Source: Chondrilla cf. caribensis
Taxonomy: Eukaryota; Porifera; Demospongiae; Chondrillida; Chondrillidae
Assembly (NCBI GenBank): GCA_964020155.1
Contig: OZ026569.1
Location: forward strand, 2,162,971 to 2,226,970
Length of the DNA: 64,000 nt
Direction of reading: 5' to 3'
The translations under genes were made by a program, and so were the position numbers. Under the pieces are notes generated by a model that saw only the letters and a program-made list of their open reading frames with translations, did not search any database and was not told where the DNA came from. Every line of letters starts with the position of its first letter. Position 1 is the stretch's first letter. Positions 10,801-22,500 of the stretch are shown here, in pieces.

Positions 10801-13800
10801 GGATCCAATATCCCAGCAAAGGATTGTGTGGAGAGGATTATTAACTAAATTCAAGTTTCCATTTACAATTCACATACTATTTTTCAGTTGGATTTGTGAA
10901 ATCAGAACTGTGAAATTCCACTATCACCAATGGTGCTACAGGTTGAAAACAAAATGAATTCCCGGAATTAAATCTATGAGATGGCTGTTTTTGAATGAAA
11001 TCACAAAATTTCTCCAGCACGAAATCCCCATAATACAGAATATTCAAAATCATGCGGATAATATTATAGTAATCTCACTCCATTCACTGCTTTCGAAACA
11101 TTAACACATCCATATGAAGGATTCTGTGCGTCTACCACCAATGAGATATTCACAATAGCATCAACAGGTCCTGTTGCAGTAGTGCATAATAAAAGGGTCA
11201 GTTTTATGTCCAGCTGGTAAATATGTACATACGAACAACCATGTCAATGAATACAGTCGGAAAACTTGGATATCATGCAATGATCACATAGGACTTGTTA
11301 TATACAGTACATGTACAGTAGAACTGTGGTTACTTTCAGTTGCTGCAGTATGGATGTGAACAACACTTATCAGCTCACCTTCATATTGCCATGATACAGT
11401 AACATTGGGTGATTTATCTTTGAGCTCAGTAAAGACAACTGCTAAGTTGCTAGGCGGATTTGGATCTAAATTACAGTCAAAACAACACTCTTACATCACC
11501 ATGGCAACTAATACAGACTCTTATAGCAGTGTGGTGACAAGTACTTGAAACACTGCTAATAAATTTTAGATGTGCACTTTCACAAAGGAACATACATGGA
11601 GGGAAGAAAGAAGCTATTGCTGAGTAGTCAGACATTCCGCATTCGTTGATGACAGCCAAAGAGACATTGTAACAATCTGTCACTTTTAAATCTAGTTCAT
11701 TCCTTGCACCTGCATACTGTATGGATACATATTGATGGACATAAGTATTGATGCAATAGGTAGATATACACCAGTGTTGTGGTAATGGTAATTGGTAATT
11801 GTAATTGGCTGTAATCAATTACACATTTCTAGGTAATTGTAATTTAATTGTAATTGAGGTTTTTTCACTGAAGTAATTGTAATGGTAATTGATTACATTC
11901 AACTGTTTGTGTAATCGATGCACAATTACACAATTACATGCAATTACATTCCTCCTTGCTTCCCTGGATATGAAAAGATTTCTACTCACTGAGGGATATA
12001 GTATTATATATTGTATTAAGGTATATATGCAGTTCTATGTAAGGCAGGTCAAGTTGTTAGCCGTTGTTGGGGATCAACTCTGGCGATTGAGAAGGTGGAA
12101 GAATTATTGGGTAAAACAGTAATTGCTAAGAATGAAACATGCTAGAATTCCCAGCTGAAGGTGGTGCAGCAACTTGTGGAAATTGATGTAGATAAGATTG
12201 TGGATAAGAGGGAGTTCCAGTTGAATTGAGAGAACCCCTTGAGTATTGGCAATTAAAAGCCACTGAATACCCTTTGCTTGCTAAGCTAGCAAGTACGGTG
12301 TTCACTGTGCCTGCAACAGCTGCACTGGTGGAACGTGTTTCAAGTCAGGCTAGAAAAATTTTAAATCCACTAAGATGTCGCATGCTACTTAGAAACATTA
12401 CTATTTATGAAAATTAACTCTCATTTTATGTAACTACTATGTAATTGCAATTGTAATTGCTTAAAGTAGATGTAATGGTAATTGATTACTTGAATCTATA
12501 GAGTAATGGTAATGGTAATGGGTTCTTGAATTAGCCAAGCAATTGTAATCGTAATTGATTACTTGTGAGCTGTAATTGCCACAACACTGAAATACACATG
12601 TATGTACATCAACAAACACACGTATCAATGTGTATGAGTAAGCAGGCATAAGCAACAGAACATGAACTCACAAATAGCTGATAGTTCACCACTTGTGAAG
12701 ATAAGTGAACAGACTTGACCAATATCACTTGTGTGTCATTGCTAGAAACTTCACTGTTCTGCTCAGTGAGGGATAAAGGGATTCCTTTGTCTAAGACATC
12801 TGTGTTGAAGGGTAACAAGAGGATTCCATTCTCAATAGACAAATTGGGAGACTCTGATGGGGTATCGGGTGTGGAGCAGGAGTTGTAGCCAAGGAGGGGA
12901 CAATCCACTGGAAGCTAAATTGAAAATGAAGGAGGCTCGGTCCATATAAATGCAATATATAAGAAATGTGATATCAACACATGAAGAAATGGAAAATGAC
13001 GTAGGTGAGTGGTTGTCCATACAGCCTGCACTTTGTGGTCATTAGTGTTTGCTAACACAATGGTTATTATACTCTCCATGTGCTGAGACACATTGTTCAT
13101 CAAACTGCGCTTGTTTCTTGTCAGATGTGTCAGACGAACCAGGTGTTGGAAGCATCATGGGGGATCCTCCACCACTCAATGAAGGTAAATCATGAGTGTT
13201 GGGTGCATGTAGGTCTTGGGACCAGGTGTCGAATAAACCATGTGTTACCATACATACTACAGTGTACTTTGCACAGGCGAAAATGTAGCCACAATCAACT
13301 TTGGCCGGAACGACCGGTGACATCATAGTACATATCCACATCCCACCAAACTCTATTACATAACAAATTACGACTACACACGGCATTACAGTACAATGAT
13401 ATTATATTACCCATCTCCGACATACAGTCTGTATTATACAGAGAATGATACACAACACAAACATGGTACAATACTATACTATAATTTGAAGAACTCACCG
13501 TACTATTGGCTGTGTCACCAGGAGAATGAACACAGCACCTGCTTATGCAAGACTCCTTTTCCAAGTCGGTATTTAATTCCTGTAATCGATGTCAAATAAA
13601 TTGAAAATGACCACAAATCAAACTGTTCAGGTGGAGTGGAAGTGCTTCCCATCAATAATATAATATAGCTTGGTTCAAGTTACATGCCCATCAATATATA
13701 ACTATCTATGAACAAATCGGTGAGTATGAATGTGAGCTGGATCAATCCGTCCTACATTACTTCGTGACTGACATAACAGTCAATGTACTAGGTCAGTTTG

Positions 13801-14373
13801 GTCTATGTCAAGGCAGTTTCATAATGTCATCTCTATTTCATTCAGTGGTATCATACGTGGTGGCATGTGGCTTTAATGATCATTATTATAGCTACCACAG
13901 GAAGGTGGGTGGAGATGGCTCAAGTCATGAATCCACTACATTATGGGGTCCACTGTACTGCCTTCAGGCGTAAACAACAGGCCGAACTTGCAACAAGTAA
14001 AATTAATAGTATACGTAACGGCTATTATTGCTTCTCGTTATTACTATACAAGATAATGTAAGATTAAATACTCCAATCAAAATATTCTCTACTTGAACTG
14101 AGTATATAGCCAAATATAGATACAAAACATAGCATTATAGATCGACGCGTGTAGTCTATATAGAGAACGTATAATATTCATGATCAGAGACGACAAACAG
14201 CTAGGTAAAGGCACACTCAAATGCATGAGACTTACTGCAGCTGAACAACGTCCTCGACAAACAAGCTCACTAAAATCGACTCCCAAACTGAGACACGATA
14301 TAAAAACTACGAATAGAGATAAAATACACAGAACAGAGCCGTGATAGCCTCCCATTCTCAACCTCGAATCCAC
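1900..14373 (-). CDS. FN3-type receptor tyrosine kinase, tandem copy A
   Basis: Exons 5' to 3': 14236-14373, 13499-13579, about 13050-13350 (unsure), 12672-12907, 11596-11716, 11379-11465, 11079-11170, an unsure exon near 10700-10975, 10350-10424, 9886-9963, 7628-7809, 7482-7553, 7264-7360, 7090-7137, 6847-6925, 6586-6755, 6370-6493, 6086-6267, 4927-5188, 3822-4012, 3564-3626, 2972-3133, 2317-2534, 2197-2237, 1900-2117. The last eleven join in phase into 569 residues. Exon 1 gives a signal peptide; FN3-like segments follow (11079-11716, 7264-7809, 6370-6755). The membrane span is in 6086-6267. The kinase shows [32 protein letters not shown] and WMAPEA, so it should be catalytic at the plasma membrane. 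The ligand is unknown. A kinase insert between 2972 and 3626 separates hinge from catalytic loop. Some ectodomain exon phases are unreconciled. Confidence 0.85.
3637..3765. repeat. Intronic minisatellite (about 34-36 bp unit)
   Basis: The motif AAAATCGACAACACAATG with a TTTGTGT/TTGCGTAA spacer repeats about four times in an intron of RTK A. Copy number differs between copies: B (about 18215-18365) has an extra unit relative to C (about 32080-32200), which accounts for the local change in offset between them. Confidence 0.7.
4438..4641. mobile_element. MITE inserted only in RTK copy A
   Basis: The inverted ends TATAGAGAGAAATTTTCGTG (left) and TATAGCGGGAAATTTTTTCA (reverse complement of the right end) flank about 200 bp. 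Copies B (near 19060) and C (near 32895) lack the block at the homologous intron position and read straight through from GTGTTATA to TTCTAT, so A carries a later insertion. TA is the likely target duplication. The element is non-autonomous, with no coding capacity. Confidence 0.65.
5248..5467. mobile_element. Tc1/mariner- or pogo-like MITE in RTK A
   Basis: The ends CAGCAGGACCTCTCTATTA and CAGTGGAACCTCTCCATTA (inverted) are flanked by TA on both sides (5246-5247, 5468-5469), as in the Tc1/mariner/pogo superfamily. Inside is a 43-bp near-palindrome (5268-5310) built on CATAGACACTCTAAACTA. Orthologous insertions are at 19544-19763 (B) and 33378-33597 (C), so it predates the duplications. The A-to-C recombination switch in copy B lies inside this element. 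Confidence 0.65.
5812..6065. repeat. 18-bp minisatellite in RTK A intron
   Basis: About a dozen tandem units of GGTAGTGTCACAGTGTAT lie just downstream (transcript sense) of the membrane-span exon 6086-6267. The array is identical in B (20108-20361). In C (33924-34095) it is shorter and dominated by another unit variant, GGTAGTGTCACATTGTAC. The repeat gives long open frames in several phases, none of which is a real gene. Confidence 0.9.
8406..9484. mobile_element. piggyBac-like non-autonomous element nested in the hAT
   Basis: TTAA flanks both sides (8406-8409, 9481-9484). The ends are CCCTTTTCCGGTC and, inverted, CCCTTTGCCGGTC. The sister hAT at 11772-12589 provides an unoccupied version of the same site, where the sequence runs on as GAATTCCCAGCTGAAGGTGG. 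TTAA duplication with CCC-starting ends is typical of piggyBac. No transposase is seen. In B it spans 22696-23348 and is shorter because it lacks the inner MITE. Confidence 0.85.
8792..9212. mobile_element. 421-bp MITE nested inside the piggyBac-like element, copy A only
   Basis: The ends CAGGCCCGTACGCAGG and, inverted, CAGGCCTGTACACAGG are flanked by ATAAT (8787-8791 and 9213-9217). Copy B at 23078-23090 has one ATAAT and no insert, so this is the youngest layer, gained by A after the A/B duplication (or precisely lost from B). It holds the runs AAAGGGGGGTT and GGTTCGGTCGAACCCCC near its ends. It has no coding capacity. Confidence 0.88.
10050..10300. repeat. Degenerate tandem repeat, about 52-55 bp
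   Basis: The recurring words GTTGTACAAGTGTCACACA and CTATACAATTGTCACATG form a diverged tandem array in an RTK A intron, repeated in B (about 23914-24164). In C (about 36800-37195) four nearly identical 52-bp units have been homogenised, showing recent expansion there. Confidence 0.75.
11772..12589 (+). mobile_element. Second hAT relic in RTK A, with hATC dimerisation domain
   Basis: Termini are CAGTGTTGTGG and CCACAACACTG. Flanks ATATACAC (11764-11771) and AAATACAC (12590-12597) are an 8-bp duplication with one mismatch; C shows a single AAATACAC (38673-38680). On the plus strand 12226-12417 encodes EYWQLKATEYPLLAKLASTV followed by PATAALVERVSSQARKILN, the conserved C-terminal dimerisation region of hAT transposases. 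The element is the same family as 7875-9869 in opposite orientation, and each kept a different part of the parent transposase. The copy in B is 25636-26453. Confidence 0.92.
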
Positions 14374-14584
14374 CGAAATGCCATGTGGTCCACTGGACGT
14401 GCTTCAAATACGGAAATGGCGTATGTGTTCGTCCATAGGAGTATCTATGGTTCGTCCGGCTTGCGTCAGCGACTCAAATTTTATTTAACCATCAGCTTTT
14501 TTTCCAGAATTATTATTATAATAGAAGCACACATGCATAATACAGAAGAAATCGTATAATATCTATTGGAATATGTTTTAAATA
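14374..14584. promoter_or_regulatory. 5' flank of RTK A with a possible transposon footprint
   Basis: This stretch directly upstream of the RTK A start codon is shared with B and, for about 170 bp, with C, so it probably holds the proximal promoter; no TATA box is convincing. Relative to C, A and B have a 23-bp insertion: GTTCGTCC, then the near-palindrome ATAGGAGTATCTATG, then GTTCGTCC again (14427-14457). That is the look of an excision footprint with an 8-bp duplication. Confidence 0.5.
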
Positions 14585-16136
14585 TAATATTGGTGGTATA
14601 TCACCGTGGCAACAAATACAGGTTCTCGCACCGTTGTGCCGACAAGTACTGTCACGAAAAATATGGTCCGCTGCCAAAAACAGTCCCGGGGACCGGAAAT
14701 AGCGGCAAAACCAGTCCGTGCGGACTGGTTTTCGACGTCCTAAATGGTCCGCTTGTGCCTAAACCTAACCTAAACCATAACCCTAACCCTAAACCCTAAC
14801 CCTAACCTTAATCCTAACCCAAATCCTAACCTTAACCATTTTTGATGGTATATGGGAGACCAAATATGGTGCCGAAAAAAGTCCGGGGGACCACTCTAGG
14901 TGGGGACCACTTTTCGTATGACAGTACATAAAACAGTGTTAATCAGTTTATATCGACTGTCACAAAGGTACACAGGCGCATGCAGGGGAAGAGTTCTTTG
15001 CTGAGTAGTCAAAACAAGTAAAAACGCAAATAACATGACATGGGGATGTTCAGGAACTTCCTCTTGCTGCTGCTCTGAAATGGATCCAATATCCCAGCAA
15101 AGGATTGTGTGGAGAGGATTATTAACTAAATTCAAGTTTCCATTTACAATTCACATACTATTTTTCAGTTGGATTTGTGAAATCAGAACTGTGAAATTCC
15201 ACTATCACCAATGGTGCTACAGGTTGAAAACAAAATGAATTCCCGGAATTAAATCTATGAGATGGCTGTTTTTGAATGAAATCACAAAATTTCTCCTGCA
15301 CGAAATCCCCATAATACAGAATATTCAAAATCATACGGATAATATTATAGTAATCTCACTCCATTCACTGCTTTCGAAACATTAACACATCCATATGAAG
15401 GATTCTGTGCGTCTACCACCAATGAGATATTCACAATAGCATCAACAGGTCCTGTTGCAGTAGTACATAATAAAAGGGTCAGTTTTATGTCCAGCTGGTA
15501 AATATGTACATACGAACAACCATGTCAATAAATACAGTCGGAAAACTTGGATATCATGCAATGATCACATAGGACTTGTTATATACAGTACATGTACAGT
15601 AGAACTGTGGTTACTTTCAGTTGCTGCAGTATGGATGTGAACAACACTTATCAGCTCACCTTCATATTGCCATGATACAGTAACATTGGGTGATTTATCT
15701 TTGAGCTCAGTAAAGACAACTGCTAAGTTGCTAGGCAGATTTGGATCTAAATTACAGTCAAAACAACACTCTTACATCACCATGGCAACTAATACAGACT
15801 CTTATAGCAGTGTGGTGACAAGTACATGAAACACTGCTAATCGATTTTAGATGTACGCTTTCACAAAGGAACATACATGGAGGGAAGAAAGAAGCTACTG
15901 CTGAGTAGTCAGACATTCCGCATTCGTTGATGACAGCCAAAGAGACATTGTAACAATCTGTCACTTTTAAATCTAGTTCATTCCTTGCACCTGCATACTG
16001 TATGGATACATATTGATAGACATAAGGTAGGAATACACATGTACGTACATCAACAAACACATATATCAATGTGTATGAATAAGCAGGCATAAACAACAGA
16101 ACATGAACTCACAAATAGCTGGTAGTTCACCACTTA
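14585..16136 (-). pseudogene. Partial RTK gene fragment between copies A and B
   Basis: This block duplicates about 10590-11760 of copy A plus the last part of the exon at 12672-12907, with no signal-peptide, membrane or kinase exons. It keeps copies of the exons at 11596-11716 (now about 15877-15997), 11379-11465 and 11079-11170. It ends abruptly at 16136, where sequence homologous to the RTK 3' flank begins. It lacks start and stop contexts, so it is best read as a dead gene fragment. It lacks the hAT insertion found between the same exons in A. An identical fragment sits at 28449-30000. Confidence 0.8.
14650..14923. mobile_element. MITE with internal telomere-like repeats
   Basis: The ends TGTCACGAAAAATATGGTCC and, inverted, TGTCATACGAAAAGTGGTCC are flanked by GTAC on each side (14646-14649, 14924-14927). 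The GTAC is single at the homologous site in copy A (10648). Its middle (about 14760-14840) is a run of CCCTAA-like units. It interrupts the RTK fragment and is present identically at 28514-28787. Confidence 0.8.
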
Positions 16137-16524
16137 ATTACTGCAATATTGTCACACATGCACATGCATGCTAAGTATAAGAATAATATTATATGTACAC
16201 ATAAGTTTGTGAGGTCAACTAGTGAACTGTATTCCCAGCAATAGTATTCAATTGGATCCTTCAGGACAAACCAATCCTGCAAAGACATTTGCTGAAAGAG
16301 TATTATTTTATCTTAACTTGTGATTCACTTGAGCTCCAATAATTAACTCAGATGATTATCAATAATATAATAATATGGTAAGTTGATATGTGATTGAAGT
16401 GTATAAAAACTGCCAATAATACGCTATGTATAGTATTCATAACATAAGTTATAGGATAAAATTGTGATGAAAAGAAATCATATTGTTGTAATGATCGCCT
16501 GTATACATCGCGGCAGCAAGATAA
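16137..16524. other. 3' flank of RTK copy B
   Basis: Homologous to 1780-1899 downstream of copy A but about 250 bp longer: after GGATCCTT, B and C hold an extra AT-rich block (about 16262-16511) that A lacks. No exon is seen in it. Whether it is an insertion in B/C or a deletion in A cannot be decided from the sequence. Confidence 0.55.
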
Positions 16525-19500
16525 TCATTCTGGTTGAATGTATGGGTACAGATCATACATGAATCCCTCCAATGTTTTCTTCAGTACACTAAACTGTGGC
16601 CTGTCTTTACGGCTCAACTTCCAACAACTCAACATTAAATTGTATACTTTCTCATCACATTTTTCAGGGCACTCCAAATAATTGCCTGCCTTTACTGCAG
16701 CCAAGACATCAGAATCAGACGAAGTGGGATAAGGAAATTTACCTGTGAAATAGAAATCATTGTAAATAGACAGGATACAGGCAAAGGCTTCACTGCAGTT
16801 AATGTTTCAACATTACCACACCTTGACTGAAGAGCTCCCACAAGGTGACACCAAACGACCATCTATATGGAAAACAACAAGGATATGATACAGTAAGTAT
16901 ACAGCAAATCTGCACAATACCCTGTCGTTACAACAACATACACATCTGAAGCTTCACTGAATAAATTATCCTCAAATGCTTCTGGAGCCATCCACCGCAA
17001 TGGTTTACTGTCTGTAGGCAACTCAGCAACAACCTCAGTATTACCATCCAGGAAGCATGCAAAACCAAAGTCAGATATCTTGACAATTCCACTGGCACTC
17101 AAGAGCAAATTCCGACAGGCAAGATCTCGGTGCAATACCCCAAAAGACTGCAGGTAGTCCTAAAGTATAATGAAATGGGGGAGAACCCATATGAGATCAA
17201 TCCTTACATATCATGCGACATAACATGGTTGTACATACAACAAATAGCAGTAATATACTGTACACTACAATTTGATATCCAATACTTGTTACTTTTGGGG
17301 CAACAGATATGTATTACGTTATAGAGATTGTCAGAGTGAACTAGCTACCATAACTATGCATAGTTATAAGTATACATCTATAGTAATTCTCTAGTATGGA
17401 CTAGAATAAAGGATACAGGTAAATACCAATGAACACCAGTGAATACATTCAAAAATGTTATCATACGTGAACACAAGTGAATATACATGTGCTGGTGAAA
17501 GAGGTGAAGTAAGATGGATACAGGTCAATACAAGTGAGCAAGGGGGAATAGTTGTGAACACGATTACACAGGTGAACGTAGTTAGCATGTGCTTACCATT
17601 CCACGGTTCACTTGGATGGCAAACTTCAACAGCTGGCTGGGCTTGATAGCAATTTCAAATGGCAAAGATAATGAATTTCTTGGAAGGCTGTAACTTCTGA
17701 GGTGTATGTATGAGTCAATGCTTTTAGCTCTGTCCCTTTGGAATTCAACCAACGTCCTCTGAGACTGTCTCCTCAGCTGAATTGATGGAATTACAATTCA
17801 TGTATTATTATGTATACAATACATGTAGGAGCATGTACGTACATATATAAGTTACTGTATGTGCTGTATGTATGTACATTATGAACGTACATACGTATAT
17901 ACATACATATGCTACATATATAATACATATACCGTATAACCAGAAATATTGGCGGAAAGAATATTTGGCGGTTTGTCAAATGTACATTATACTTTACATC
18001 ATGTGTATATATCAACATATTGTATATATTAGGGGTTAACCGTATATTACTTACGTACATATGTATGCATGTATGTATGTATGTATGAATGTATGTATGT
18101 ACTGTATGTAAACTTAACTTTACCATAAACTTAACCTTACCATGTTCTGTGGATGCATGGGAGATATCATCGCTATCATGTCAGAATCAGGCTCTCCTTC
18201 ATCCTAGTGAACAAAATTGACAACACAGTGCAATTTGCGTAAACAAAATCAACAACACAATACAATTTGCATAAACAAAATCGACAACACAATGGACTTT
18301 GCATAAACAGAATCAACAACACAATGTAATTTGTGTTAACAAAATCAACAACACAATGTGTAAAAACAGTCAACAACCCGGTTAGTGAATTTCGTGTCAG
18401 AATCCACTGATATCTGATGCTATAACTCACAGCCAGGGAGGAGGACTTTAGAATATCCAGCAAATTCCCACAAGGTACCAGTTCCATGGCTATCATTGGT
18501 GGAGCATGTTCAAGTTGTAAACCAACAAGGTGAACCACATAAGGACAACTTTGAGTGGAGAGTGTCTTCAAGATTTCAGCTTCATTCAGGAAAGCCTCCA
18601 TCTCCACCTCACTGGCATTACCTACAGTACGTATAAACCGTCAAGTGGAAAAAAATTGTATCTACCACATATTGTGTAAAATTATATATTCTTATTATAA
18701 GGAATTATTGTGTGAAATGTACACTATTAACATATTATTATTACATATACATACATACATATATATATATATATAGAGTCCATACACTATAGTGCAGTAC
18801 AGTGTCTTCCATATACGTATGGTAGTATTACTAATTTTCAATTACATTAAGTATTACAGTATATGGTGAGGTACGTATTTTTTCTTATATAGTAAACTGT
18901 TCGGCATATGTACGAAAACCTCATTATAAGAACAAATGTGTGTATTGTATATACACACGCGATACATAGCATAGCCTTAAAAGAATACATTGGTACATAC
19001 ACTGCCCTACATAAGACACGTAGCCATAAAGTACAACAGTGAAAGGATTTGCTGTGTTATATTCTATAAATTTGTATGAAACTACAAACATTTGCACATA
19101 ATATGAATGGATTACAGCACAAAAAACGTATGATACATCACACACTCTAGTGTACATACGTATAACACGTGTACGCCATACATACTGTACGCATATATGT
19201 ATGTATGCACGCATCACGTACCTTTGAGCAATTTCACTGCAACAGATTCTTCTGAATAATTTTTAAATTGATCTAGTTTGGTTGGAGTCGATAGTGGTCC
19301 ATGTACCAAGGAAAAATAGACAGAAGAAAAGTTTCCTTCACCAAGTAGGTGGAAGCTCTCGGAGTTGAACATATGGAGTGGAATGATCCATCTGTCAACC
19401 ATTGCTGGTGGTAGTCTCTTGAAGTAAAGCTTGTAATTATCTTCCTTGGGGTTCAAGATGGTCTCTAATGAACTTGGATGTAACTACACATATAAAAGAG

Positions 19501-22500
19501 TACAGAATATTGTGTGTTACATTGAATCATACTACAGGAAATACAGCAGGACCTCTCTATTACCATAGATACTTTAAACTAAGTAACGTAGCTTAGAGTG
19601 TCTATGCTATTACAAACCTCTGAATTGCAGAAACCTCTATAATAAGGACACCATTCCGTGTCCCGGTACTATAGTGTATTTAATGATCTCTGAATTGAGG
19701 AAACCTCTGTAATAAGGACTAAAATTAAGGTCACAAAGTGTCCATAATGGAGAGGTTCCACTGTAATGGTATTTTCATTGCAGTGTCCCTATCAGACAAA
19801 ATATGGTTTGTTCAGACATTTATAGTACAAACAAACTAATGAATAAATATATGAGGATTCTTTAGATGGTCCAGCATGAGTAGACTGCACACGTACATAC
19901 AGTACAAGTACCACAGAGTAAACCCTAGTGTATACATTACACAGCAGGTGGTATTATGATATGTGATATGTTTGCACTGTATATACAAAGGATGTGACCT
20001 GTGAAAATTTTATTTATCTACTATACTATGGGATATTAGGGCTAACCAATGAACTTAGGATCGCTGGAAATTTTAGTGTTACATGATAAACAGTAGCAAC
20101 ACATTGTACGGTAGTGTCACAGTACAGGGTAGTGTCACAGTGCAAGGTAGTGACAAAGTGTATGGTATATAGTGTCACAGTGTATGATAGTGTCACAGTG
20201 TATGGTAGTGTCACAGTGTATGATAGTGTCACAGTGTATGGTAGTGTCACAGTGTATGGTAGTGTCACAGTGTATGGTAGTGTCACAGTGTATGGTAGTG
20301 TCACAGTGTATGGTAGTGTCACAGTGTATGGTAGTATCACAGTACAAGGTAGTGTCACAGCCCATGACATACAATACGTACGTCAGAGTGCTTTGTTAAC
20401 TGCAGTCTAGTTCGCCTCAGATGCCAAAAGACAATGATGGTAACAATGAAAACCAACACAATTCCAAGGATGACAAGTGGAACCACCACTCCAACTACAA
20501 TAGCACCAACATTGCTGGGAACCGTTGTCAGTATGCCACGGCCATCAACATCCGTCGACTCTCCTACTTCAATGAGAGAACAGGACATGTTTCACAATGT
20601 GTACGTCTGTACATACATCAAAGAAACCACATTCACACTGCTCACTAGTAGGGGCATGTACGTACTTGTATAAATTATGCGAGCTGAAGGACTCCCAGTC
20701 CCAAAGGTGTTCACAGCAGTCACACTAATAGATATATTGGTTGATGTTTCTTGAAGGATTGTCATATCAAGCACATGACTATTATTGTGCTACAAAATGG
20801 AGCCAGTAATAATGGTTATGAATATTACTATAGTTATTGACAATCATAACACAAACTGCTGAATATTAAAACGTTACTCACAATTGTCGTGTTGACCTGA
20901 GAAAAATTTCCGTATTCTCCATAAACTGTGACTGTAACTACATAGCTAGTTATATTTCCATTGGTAATGTCAGGTTCCCGCCAATTTATCTGTAGGGTAT
21001 TCCTGTCCTTTTTTGTGATGGTAACATTCAGAACACTCGATGGAGGTTCACCTACATATGAGCGTGAATAGCACAAAATGTAATTGATTAACTAGTAAGT
21101 ATTATGTTCAATTCATGCATGTACGTAACACCTTAGACTCACCTTTAGCCTCGAGTTTGTCTGTCTCGACGAGTTGAAGATAATAATAGTTTAGAATATT
21201 CCAATTCACCAAGGGGATAATCTACAATAATGAATATATAACATTCTCGTTATACATAGCTACTGTGTATAAGCATTTGAAAACATGATATATGCATATG
21301 TATGAGGTGTAGTAGTCATGTCATAATAGGTGACTAAGAATAAGAATAAGAATACTCGATATAGTCCAACTTGCTTAGTAAGTACCTCGAAGGGCACACC
21401 AAATCTGTACTTCTTATCAGAGGTGCACATGAGCTAGGGACTGAGTGAGGTGTACTAAGCAATTTGCACTGTATATTGTCCCGTTTTTTCAATCTGATGC
21501 ATACCTATCCATATATTATAGTATACAGATCAATTATTAAGTTCAACAATGCATACTACCAGCTATGTACTTGGTACGATAAACTACGGAGGCATTTTCT
21601 TTGGAGGGCAAATTATGATGAAGTGGGTCGGTAGTGGCATTGAGAAGTTTGCAAAGCTAGATGTTCTCGATTAGTCAAAGCAGTAAATTAAGTCTATTGG
21701 TTGTGATATTTAATAGAAAAGAATACTGATGCATGTCACTCCAAGTTCAAATTTGTTTCAAGAACACATTGTCTCACCATAAACATATAGCCATCTGCTT
21801 GTGGCTCCAGTTTATCTTTGAATACGACCACTTCATACTTCAACTTCCCCTGCAGTCTACAGTGTGAGGAAGAACCACCAATGATTGCAACATATCAACC
21901 CTATGAAGACCAATAGTTCTCACCGCTGGTACTTTCACGCTTTTCAATGACATATCTTTAAAAAAAAGAATTTTGAATAACCGAAGTGAATTAGGTAGAT
22001 TGTAAGTTTCAGGTACGGTCCAGCTCAGCTTCAGTGAGTAAGCAAGGCTGCTAGAGTTCCAAATTAACTCTGCTTCAGTTAAGTTAATTTTGACGGGTTC
22101 TTCCACTACATAATATAAGTCAAACACAATAATAAGTGCCATATTGTATATCATAATATTATGTACAAAGCAGTGTTGTGGCAATTACAGCTCACAAGTA
22201 ATCAATTACGATTACAATTACTGGCCTTTTTCAAGAACCCATTACCATTACCATTACTCCGCAGCTTCAAGTAATCAATTACCATTACAACTACTTTAAG
22301 CAATTACAATTACAATTACAATTACATAGTTATTGGTGCTTCTCAATTTCTGTGGACCATGTTAACTTGAATCAATGATCTAGAATGGCACCACATACAT
22401 ATGTACAAAGGTTCACCAGGTGCATGCCCCAGCCAATGATCAAAAGATGCCTGCAAAGCTCTGATAACCTGTGAGCTGTGCCGTGTGCTGTGCTGTGAGA

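Noticed and set aside
12226..12417. A small independent host gene encoding the EYWQLKATEYP protein
   Set aside because: It is the hATC part of a transposase inside bounded hAT termini, with upstream stops and no complete transposase.
14760..14840. CCCTAA-like repeats as a true telomere or chromosome end
   Set aside because: They are short, degenerate, enclosed by MITE ends with a target duplication, and duplicated at 28630-28705 inside the gene array.
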